Shown: one piece after another, positions 37,207 through 43,710 of the stretch | Layout: every line of letters starts with the position of its first letter | Numbering within the stretch: the stretch's first letter is position 1 | Assembly (NCBI RefSeq): GCF_007002745.1 | Contig: NZ_SGNY01000004.1 | Span: 310,001 to 374,000, forward strand | DNA length: 64,000 nt | Direction: 5' to 3' | Source of the DNA: Martinezella rhizogenes | GTDB lineage: Bacteria; Pseudomonadota; Alphaproteobacteria; Rhizobiales; Rhizobiaceae | The notes under the pieces: generated by a model | Seen by the model: the letters and a program-made list of their open reading frames with translations, nothing else | Databases searched by the model: none | What the model was told of the DNA's origin: nothing | Translations under genes and position numbers: made by a program

Positions 37207-37242
37207 AAAAAAGACGGGCACATCCTCCCAAATGCGCCCGTC
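37207..37242 (-). terminator. Rho-independent terminator between mgsC and gmaS
   Basis: GACGGGC (37213-37219) and GCCCGTC (37236-37242) form a perfect 7-bp stem. TTTTTT follows on the minus strand (37207-37212). It begins 14 bp after the mgsC stop. A gmaS promoter must lie in or near the roughly 40 bp between this and the gmaS start, or gmaS depends on read-through. Confidence 0.75.
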
Positions 37243-37255
37243 CGTTCTTTATGGC

Positions 37256-38584
37256 TTAAAAGCTGCCTTTCCCCGGGAACCAGTTCGTTCCCGCCAGCGG
37301 AACCTGCGCCATTGCCGCAGCCTCCATGGTCAGCGCCACCAGATCTTCCGGCTCCAGATTGTGGAGATGGTTCTTGCCGCAGGCGCGCGCGATGGTCTGC
37401 GCCTCGAGCGTCATGACCTTCAGGTAATTGGCGAGGCGGCGGCCGGCGGCAACGGGATCGAGGCGTGCTGCCAATTCGGGGTCCTGCGTGGTGATGCCGG
37501 CGGGGTCTTTGCCCTCATGCCAGTCATCATAAGCGCCGGCGGTGGTGCCGAGTTTCTGATATTCCGCTTCCCAATGCGGATCATTGTCACCCAACGCCAC
37601 CAGCGCCGCCGTTCCAATCGCAACCGCATCGGCACCAAGCGCCAACGCCTTGGCGACATCCGCGCCTGAGCGGATGCCGCCGGAGACGATGAGCTGCACC
37701 TTGCGGTGCATGCCGAGATCCTGAAGCGCCTGCACGGCGGGGCGAATGCAGGCAAGCGTTGGCATGCCGACATTTTCGATGAAGACATCCTGCGTGGCGG
37801 CCGTGCCGCCCTGCATGCCGTCAAGCACCACCACATCGGCACCGGCCTTCACCGCCAAAGCCGTGTCGTAATAGGGGCGTGCACCACCAACCTTGATGTA
37901 GATCGGCTTTTCCCAGTCGGTGATTTCGCGCAGTTCGAGGATCTTGATTTCGAGATCATCAGGGCCGGTCCAATCAGGGTGGCGGCAGGCGGAGCGCTGG
38001 TCGATACCCTTCGGCAGATTGCGCATGTTGGCGACACGATCGGAAATCTTCTGACCGAGCAACATGCCGCCACCACCCGGCTTCGCGCCCTGGCCGACCA
38101 CGACCTCGATGGCGTCCGCACGGCGCAGGTCTTTCGGGTTCATGCCGTAACGTGAGGGCAGATACTGGTAAACCAGCGTCTGGCTATGGCCGCGCTCCTC
38201 ATCCGTCATGCCGCCATCACCAGTCGTGGTGGACGTGCCGGCGATGGTCGCGCCACGGCCGAGCGCTTCCTTGGCATTGCCCGAAAGCGCGCCGAAACTC
38301 ATGCCGGCAATGGAGATCGGCGTTTTCAACGTAATCGGCTTTTTGGCGAAGCGCGTGCCGAGCGTGACGGTCGTATCGCACTTCTCGCGGTAGCCCTCGA
38401 GCGGATAACGCGAGATCGACGCGCCGAGAAACAGCAGGTCGTCGAAATGCGGCACCTTGCGCTTGGTGCCGGCGCCGCGAATGTCATAGATGCCGGTCGC
38501 CGCTGCGCGGCGGATTTCCGCCAGCGTGTGATCATCGAATGTTGCGGATTTACGCGGCGGGGTGAAGGGGTTGTGATAGCTCAT
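37256..38584 (-). CDS. mgsC: N-methylglutamate synthase subunit C (FMN-binding glutamate-synthase-like)
   Basis: 442 aa, homologous to the FMN-binding domain of the glutamate synthase large subunit. Features: ISIAGMSFGALSGNAKEALG, GEGGM-like TTTGDGGMTDEERGHSQT, VVVGQGAKPGGGGMLLGQKI, and the FMN phosphate site LIVSGGIRSGADVAKALALG ADAVAIGTAAL. The ATG at 38584 (MSYHNPFTPP) has GAGGG upstream; an open frame continues 60 codons into mgsB but is not conserved-looking. It completes the amidotransferase / GXGXG / FMN three-subunit set, which makes N-methylglutamate from gamma-glutamylmethylamide. Confidence 0.88.
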   Translation of the reverse strand: MSYHNPFTPPRKSATFDDHTLAEIRRAAATGIYDIRGAGTKRKVPHFDDLLFLGASISRYPLEGYREKCDTTVTLGTRFAKKPITLKTPISIAGMSFGALSGNAKEALGRGATIAGTSTTTGDGGMTDEERGHSQTLVYQYLPSRYGMNPKDLRRADAIEVVVGQGAKPGGGGMLLGQKISDRVANMRNLPKGIDQRSACRHPDWTGPDDLEIKILELREITDWEKPIYIKVGGARPYYDTALAVKAGADVVVLDGMQGGTAATQDVFIENVGMPTLACIRPAVQALQDLGMHRKVQLIVSGGIRSGADVAKALALGADAVAIGTAALVALGDNDPHWEAEYQKLGTTAGAYDDWHEGKDPAGITTQDPELAARLDPVAAGRRLANYLKVMTLEAQTIARACGKNHLHNLEPEDLVALTMEAAAMAQVPLAGTNWFPGKGSF

Positions 38585-38600
38585 CGGAATATCCCTCGCC

Positions 38601-39287
38601 TCAATACGCGTCGGCGTTGTCGATGTTGAAATTGTAGAGCGTGCGGGCCGAGCCGTAGCGCTTGAACTCACCGGGGCTGACATCGGTGACGCCGGCCTTT
38701 TCGAGGAGTTCGGCAAGCTTTTCGAGATGTTCCGGGCGCATCTCTTTTTCGATGCAATCGGCACCCAGGCTCTTCACCGAACCGCGTACAAAAAGCTTCG
38801 CCTCATAAAGGGAATCGCCCAGCGCATCGCCCGCATCACCGCAGACGACGAGATGGCCGGACTGGCCCATGAAGGCGGACATATGGCCGATATTGCCCTT
38901 CACGACGATATCGATGCCCTTCATGGAAATGCCGCAGCGGGAGGCGGCATTGCCTTTGATGACCAAAAGCCCGCCGCGACCGGTGGCACCGGCATATTGC
39001 GAAGCGTCACCCTCGATGACGACGGTGCCGGACATCATGTTTTCCGCAACACCCGGCCCGGCCGAACCGTGCACGGTGACGGTGCCGCCATCATTCATGC
39101 CGGCGCAATAATAACCGACCGAGCCGCGCACATCGACGATCACAGGGCTGTCTATGCCGACAGCCACGGCATGGTGGCCGCGCGGATTGACGACTTCGAA
39201 TTCAGTGTCGTTGGCTCCAGAGGAAAGGCCGTGGAGCGCACCGTTGAGTTCACGCAATGGCGTGTGGGAGAGATCGAAAACTGGCAT
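38601..39287 (-). CDS. mgsB: N-methylglutamate synthase subunit B (GXGXG domain)
   Basis: 228 aa, a stand-alone version of the C-terminal right-handed beta-helix of glutamate synthase. Regular Gly repeats are visible (GSVGYYCAGMNDGGTVTVHG, GDASQYAGATGRGGLLVIKG, GNIGHMSAFMGQSGHLVVCG). It lies between the amidotransferase and FMN subunits, 16 bp before mgsC. Sinorhizobium annotations call the same gene set glxBCD. Confidence 0.88.
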   Translation of the reverse strand: MPVFDLSHTPLRELNGALHGLSSGANDTEFEVVNPRGHHAVAVGIDSPVIVDVRGSVGYYCAGMNDGGTVTVHGSAGPGVAENMMSGTVVIEGDASQYAGATGRGGLLVIKGNAASRCGISMKGIDIVVKGNIGHMSAFMGQSGHLVVCGDAGDALGDSLYEAKLFVRGSVKSLGADCIEKEMRPEHLEKLAELLEKAGVTDVSPGEFKRYGSARTLYNFNIDNADAY

Positions 39288-39324
39288 GGATTATGACTTT
39301 CAAAACAGGCGCCGATGACGGGTC

Positions 39325-40230
39325 TCAGGCGGCCTTTTCATGGTCCCAGAAATAGACGGTCGCCGGTTCCGGCTCCCAGACGCGGGCATTTTCGATGCCG
39401 GGCAGATTGACCAGCGCGCGATATTCCGAGCCGAAAGCAACATATTGGTCGGTCTCGGCCATGACAGCGGGCTTGCAGGCGATGGGATCACGCACCACGC
39501 CAAAGCCGGATTTGGTGCCGACGACGAAAGTGAAGAAGCCGTCGAGATCATCGAGCGCACCCTGGAGCGCCTCGCCTAAATCCTTGCCCTTGGCCATCTC
39601 AGCCGTGAGATAGGCGGCGGCGACTTCCGAGTCGTTCTGGGTCTCGAACGTCATGCCCTCGCGCACCAGTTCGCGGCGCAGATTATTGTGGTTGGAAAGC
39701 GAGCCATTATGCACGAGGCACTGGTCGGCACCGGTGGAGAAGGGATGCGCGCCAAGCGTCGTCACCGCCGATTCCGTCGCCATGCGGGTATGGCCGATGC
39801 CATGGCTGCCGGCCATGGAGCGCACGTCGAAACGGGCGACAACGTCCTTCGGCAGGCCGGTTTCCTTGTAGATTTCGACACTGTCGCCCGAGCCCATGAC
39901 CCGTACATTTGGTCGGGTGGCCAAAAGAACCGGACGAATACCATCCAGCTTCTCGGCGGGAATATCGAGAACAGCATGGGTGCTTTTCACCGTGACCACG
40001 GCGTCAACACCATTTTCCTTCAGCACTTCAGCGAGGCCGGAGAAATCGGCGATGGGATCGGCCGACTGGATCGTCACTTTCGCCCGGCCATTGGCAGCGC
40101 TGCCATAGATCGCAATCCCGGCCGAATCCGGGCCGCGATCGGTCATGGTGACGAGCATGTCAGAGAGCAGCTGACCCAGCTGCGGTTCAAGGCTTTTGTC
40201 TTTCAGGAATAGTCCAACAATGCCGCACAT
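39325..40230 (-). CDS. mgsA: N-methylglutamate synthase subunit A (class II amidotransferase)
   Basis: 301 aa. It begins MCGIVGLFLKDKS, where Cys2 is the N-terminal nucleophile of class II glutamine amidotransferases; RGPDSAGIAIYG and GHTRMATESAVTTLGAHPFS follow, with the ammonia-site Asn-Gly in LVHNGSLSNHNNLRRE. In this pathway the domain would act on gamma-glutamylmethylamide and release methylamine rather than ammonia. It is the first gene of the mgsABC unit; GGAGGTGCC precedes the start. Confidence 0.9.
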   Translation of the reverse strand: MCGIVGLFLKDKSLEPQLGQLLSDMLVTMTDRGPDSAGIAIYGSAANGRAKVTIQSADPIADFSGLAEVLKENGVDAVVTVKSTHAVLDIPAEKLDGIRPVLLATRPNVRVMGSGDSVEIYKETGLPKDVVARFDVRSMAGSHGIGHTRMATESAVTTLGAHPFSTGADQCLVHNGSLSNHNNLRRELVREGMTFETQNDSEVAAAYLTAEMAKGKDLGEALQGALDDLDGFFTFVVGTKSGFGVVRDPIACKPAVMAETDQYVAFGSEYRALVNLPGIENARVWEPEPATVYFWDHEKAA

Positions 40231-40272
40231 CGACAGGCACCTCCATTCGTTTCTGAATGAAGGGCTAACATA

Positions 40273-40282
40273 TGGAATTCCA
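40273..40282. promoter_or_regulatory. Perfect palindrome upstream of mgsA
   Basis: TGGAATTCCA, about 43 bp upstream of the mgsA start. A TTGACG hexamer on the minus strand lies just upstream. It is a possible operator for the cupin-HTH regulator encoded at 40327-40992, but no second copy was found elsewhere in the cluster. Confidence 0.3.
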
Positions 40283-40326
40283 ATTCGTCAACTATCAGGA
40301 ATATTTTTTTCTTCTAAGGCAAATTC

Positions 40327-40992
40327 TCAATCACTGGTCACGCGCCTCTGCGGATAGGAAATGATCGACAGATAACGGGCGGGGAGCTTTACCAATTCCT
40401 CCGGCCCGTGCGGCGCATCGGCGTCGAAAAACAGGCTGTCACCAGCCTGCATGGTGAAAAGCTGCTCGCCGTGGCGATAGACCACCTCGCCTTCCAGCAT
40501 GTAGAGAAACTCCATTCCCTCATGCTGGAAGGTCGGAAACACATCCGAATCCTTGGTGAGCGTGATGAGATAGGGCTCGACGGTGACGCCGCTGGTATTG
40601 TTGTCGATATGGCCGAGCAGGCTGTATTGGTGGCCGGCCCGGGTGCCCCTGCGTTCGATATTCACCCCTTGCCCCGCTTTGACGAAGGTCGCACTGCGCG
40701 GCTCCTCGAAACCGCGAAAGAACGCAGTGATCGGCACGCCCAGCGCCTTTGAAAGCGTCTGCAGCGTGGTGAGCGATGGCGAGATATTACCGTTCTCAAT
40801 CTTGGAAAGCATGCCCACGGAAACACCGGTGGCCGATGCAAGATCGGTGACCGTAATGCCGAGTTTCTTGCGATAGGCGCGCACTTCATGACCGATCGCC
40901 ATTTCCAGATTGTTGACCCTCGGCTCGCGAACGGCATGCGGGTCCTGCGACAGGAACTGCGCCTGCTCGGTCTTGGTGGTATCCTTGGCCAT
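40327..40992 (-). CDS. XRE-type helix-turn-helix regulator with C-terminal cupin
   Basis: 221 aa. The HTH_3 domain (YRKKLGITVTDLASATGVSV, then GMLSKIENGNISPSLTTLQT; about residues 35-90) is joined to a cupin_2 domain (FPTFQHEGMEFLYMLEGEVV, then YRHGEQLFTMQAGDSLFFDA) that could bind a small ligand or metal. The ATG at 40992 has GGAGG five bases upstream. It sits between mgsA and the GlxA-type regulator and is the likely local regulator of the methylamine genes. Confidence 0.85.
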   Translation of the reverse strand: MAKDTTKTEQAQFLSQDPHAVREPRVNNLEMAIGHEVRAYRKKLGITVTDLASATGVSVGMLSKIENGNISPSLTTLQTLSKALGVPITAFFRGFEEPRSATFVKAGQGVNIERRGTRAGHQYSLLGHIDNNTSGVTVEPYLITLTKDSDVFPTFQHEGMEFLYMLEGEVVYRHGEQLFTMQAGDSLFFDADAPHGPEELVKLPARYLSIISYPQRRVTSD

Positions 40993-41013
40993 CGGTTCCT
41001 CCGGCATTTTCGT

Positions 41014-41037
41014 GTTTTCCCTTCTTTACAGGAAAAC
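41014..41037. promoter_or_regulatory. Inverted repeat between the two regulator genes
   Basis: GTTTTCC (41014-41020) and GGAAAAC (41031-41037), 7-bp arms with a 10-base spacer, in the 49-bp gap between the GlxA-like gene and the cupin-HTH gene. It could be an operator for the latter or a weak attenuating hairpin. Confidence 0.35.
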
Positions 41038-41041
41038 TATT

Positions 41042-42016
41042 TTAATTCAGGGGAAATCTTTGTCGCATGGCATTCGGTGTCTGACCGAAGCGGGCCTTGA
41101 AGCAACCCGAAAAATGGCCTGCACTGGAAAAACCGGTGGCGAAGGCCACTTCCGCGATGGAAAGTGGGCTTTGCTCCAGCAATCGCCGGGCGTGGTCAAG
41201 GCGAATGGCGCGGTAGGTCTCCAGAAAACTCGACTTCAGATGGCTCGCGAAAAGCCGGTCGAGATGCCGCGCGCTGGTTCCGGCCAGCTTTGCCATGGTC
41301 TGCCGGTCAAGCGGGCTTTCGATGGTCGTTTCCATTTTTTCCAGCACGGTCAGCAAGGCCGGATGGTGGGTGCCATGACGTTCCGCCGAGGAGCCCCGCT
41401 GCGGCGCGCCGGGTTCGGCGACCGCCGTGTGCAGATACCAGTCGCTGACACGCCTTGCGAAATGGGCGCCCATTCTCTGTGAAATCATCGCATGCATCAT
41501 GTCAAGGGGCGCAACGCCACCGGCGCAGGTAATGCGGTCCCCATCGATGACGAAGCGGGCCTGTCTGGGCGTGAGATGGGCGAAGGCTTCCCGGAGTACC
41601 GGCGCGTGTTCCCAGTGGATCGTGAAATCGCGATTATCCAGCAGGCCCGCCGCTGCCAGCAGGTAAGCACCGCTGGAAATGCCACCAATCCTGACGCCCT
41701 GGCGCGCCAGCCGCCGCAGCATGCCAAAAGAACCTTCCTCCACCACCCAGTCCTGCGGCCCACCGCCGGCACAGACGAAGATCGTATGGCATCGCTCGCC
41801 CACCAAGGCGAGTGACTGGCAATCGACGAGGATTCCCGACGAGCTTCTGACGGCTTCACCGCCGAAGGACAAAGGCACGACCTCATAGAGATCAGTCCCG
41901 GCAATGAGATTGGCGGCCCGAAGCGGCTCCGCCGCCGAGGCGTAGGACATCAGCGCAAAATTCGGGACGAGGACAAAACCGATATGCTGGGTATTTTTTT
42001 GCTCGATGATGGTCAT
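41042..42016 (-). CDS. GlxA-family AraC-type transcriptional regulator
   Basis: 324 aa. The N-terminal DJ-1/PfpI-like (class I amidotransferase-like) domain (IGFVLVPNFALMSYASAAEP ... VRIGGISSGAYLLAAAGLLD) is joined to a C-terminal AraC DNA-binding domain with two helix-turn-helices (TMAKLAGTSARHLDRLFASH and SIAEVAFATGFSSAGHFSGC). Such proteins commonly activate quaternary-amine and methylated-amine catabolic genes. It is divergent from mgdA; the 90-bp intergenic region probably holds both promoters. Confidence 0.88.
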   Translation of the reverse strand: MTIIEQKNTQHIGFVLVPNFALMSYASAAEPLRAANLIAGTDLYEVVPLSFGGEAVRSSSGILVDCQSLALVGERCHTIFVCAGGGPQDWVVEEGSFGMLRRLARQGVRIGGISSGAYLLAAAGLLDNRDFTIHWEHAPVLREAFAHLTPRQARFVIDGDRITCAGGVAPLDMMHAMISQRMGAHFARRVSDWYLHTAVAEPGAPQRGSSAERHGTHHPALLTVLEKMETTIESPLDRQTMAKLAGTSARHLDRLFASHLKSSFLETYRAIRLDHARRLLEQSPLSIAEVAFATGFSSAGHFSGCFKARFGQTPNAMRQRFPLN

Positions 42017-42106
42017 GTCTCTTTTCTAATTCATAATGTCCCTTTTCTGCAATCGCCTTTCGAGCCATGTCGGTAAGCTTGCGTGATATCGTTCGAGGTA
42101 CGCCAG

Positions 42107-43357
42107 ATGCGCTATTCCGCCTTTTCCATTTTCATGAATGGCCTTCTTGGCAATAAATCATGGAAGCCCGCATGGCGGGATGTGTCGCCGAAACCGCATT
42201 ATGACGTCATCATCGTTGGCGGCGGCGGGCACGGGCTGGCGACGGCCTATTACCTTGCCAAGGAATTCGGCATCACCAATGTCGCGGTGCTGGAGAAAAA
42301 CTATATCGGCTCCGGCAATGTCGGCCGCAACACCACCATCATCCGCTCCAATTACCTGCTGCCGGGCAACAACCCATTCTACGAGCTTTCAATGAAGCTC
42401 TGGGAAGGGCTGGAGCAGGATTTCAATTTCAACGCCATGGTTTCCCAGCGCGGCGTGCTGAACCTTTTCCATTCGGATGCGCAGCGCGATGCCTATACAA
42501 GGCGCGGCAATGCCATGCGGCTGCACGGCGTCGATGCCGAACTTCTGGACCGCGCCTCGGTCAAGGCGATGCTGCCGTTTCTCAATTTCGACAATGCCCG
42601 CTTTCCGGTTCAGGGCGGCCTGCTGCAAAAGCGCGGTGGCACGGTGCGGCATGATGCCGTTGCCTGGGGTTATGCCCGCGGTGCAGATAGTCGGGGCGTC
42701 GATATCATTCAGGGCTGCGAGGTGACGGGTATTCGCCGCGAAAACGGCATGGTCGTGGGTGTGGAGACAAGCCGCGGTTTCATCGGCTGCGGCAAGCTGG
42801 CGCTGGCGGCAGCGGGCAATTCATCGCAGGTGGCCGCCATGGCCGGCCTGAAACTGCCGATCGAAAGCCATGTGCTGCAGGCTTTTGTGTCGGAAGGGCT
42901 GAAGCCCTTCATCGATGGCGTCGTCACCTTCGGGGCGGGCCATTTTTACGTTTCGCAATCGGACAAGGGCGGCCTCGTTTTCGGCGGTGATATTGACGGC
43001 TACAACTCCTATGCCCAACGCGGCAATCTGGCGACGGTCGAACATGTCGCCGAAGCCGGTAAGGCGATGATACCGGCGCTTTCCCGCGTCCGGGTCCTGC
43101 GCTCCTGGGGCGGCATCATGGATATGTCGATGGATGGCTCACCAATCATCGACCAAACCCCGATCGACAATCTCTATCTCAATGCCGGCTGGTGTTACGG
43201 CGGTTTCAAGGCAACGCCCGCTTCCGGTTTTTGCTTCGCCCATCTTCTGGCGCGCGGCACACCGCAGGAAACGGCAACGGCCTTCCGGCTGGACCGCTTC
43301 CGGCGCGGTTATCTCATCGATGAAAAGGGCCAGGGCGCACAGCCCAACCTTCACTAA
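42107..43357 (+). CDS. mgdA: N-methylglutamate dehydrogenase subunit A (sarcosine oxidase beta-like)
   Basis: 416 aa flavoprotein of the DAO family. FAD-binding YDVIIVGGGGHGLATAYYLA (about residues 32-51). RHDAVAWGYARGA near residue 182 corresponds to the His that carries covalent FMN in heterotetrameric sarcosine oxidase. The ATG at 42107 has GAGG eight bases upstream; a GTG eight codons earlier is also open. As part of the MgdABCD complex it would oxidise N-methylglutamate to glutamate and pass the methyl carbon to THF. Sequence alone does not separate it from sarcosine oxidase SoxB; the mgs/gmaS neighbours do. Confidence 0.85.
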   Translation: MRYSAFSIFMNGLLGNKSWKPAWRDVSPKPHYDVIIVGGGGHGLATAYYLAKEFGITNVAVLEKNYIGSGNVGRNTTIIRSNYLLPGNNPFYELSMKLWEGLEQDFNFNAMVSQRGVLNLFHSDAQRDAYTRRGNAMRLHGVDAELLDRASVKAMLPFLNFDNARFPVQGGLLQKRGGTVRHDAVAWGYARGADSRGVDIIQGCEVTGIRRENGMVVGVETSRGFIGCGKLALAAAGNSSQVAAMAGLKLPIESHVLQAFVSEGLKPFIDGVVTFGAGHFYVSQSDKGGLVFGGDIDGYNSYAQRGNLATVEHVAEAGKAMIPALSRVRVLRSWGGIMDMSMDGSPIIDQTPIDNLYLNAGWCYGGFKATPASGFCFAHLLARGTPQETATAFRLDRFRRGYLIDEKGQGAQPNLH

Positions 43358-43434
43358 ATCTGTCGCGGGATTTCAGGCGAAAACCGCTCACACTTTTCGG
43401 CATCCCGCTATCTGGCGGATCAAGGACATCTGAA

Positions 43435-43710
43435 ATGGCAAGTCTCGTGCCCTGCCCGCATTGCGGGTCAAGACCCAGGCAAGAATTCACCATCAAGGGC
43501 GCTGCCCTTCAGCGACCGGCGGCGGATGCCGGTGCTGAAGAATGGTTCGATTATGTCTATCTGCGTGACAATCCGCGCGGCGCCTATGAGGAATATTGGC
43601 ACCACACCTCCGGCTGCCGCCGCTGGCTGATCGTCGCCCGCGATACGGTCACTCATGAGATATCCGCCTGCCGCGATGCCGCCGGAGAGAAGGAAGCGAC
43701 AAGCGCATGA
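43435..43710 (+). CDS. mgdB: N-methylglutamate dehydrogenase subunit B (sarcosine oxidase delta-like)
   Basis: 91 aa zinc-binding subunit. LVPCPHCGSRPRQEF gives a CxxC pair at residues 7 and 10, and HHTSGCRRWLIVARDTVTHE supplies the later His/Cys ligands. The WFDYVYLRDNPRGAYEEYW segment is the family signature. The stop overlaps the mgdC start by 4 bp. It is 77 bp after mgdA. Confidence 0.9.
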   Translation: MASLVPCPHCGSRPRQEFTIKGAALQRPAADAGAEEWFDYVYLRDNPRGAYEEYWHHTSGCRRWLIVARDTVTHEISACRDAAGEKEATSA

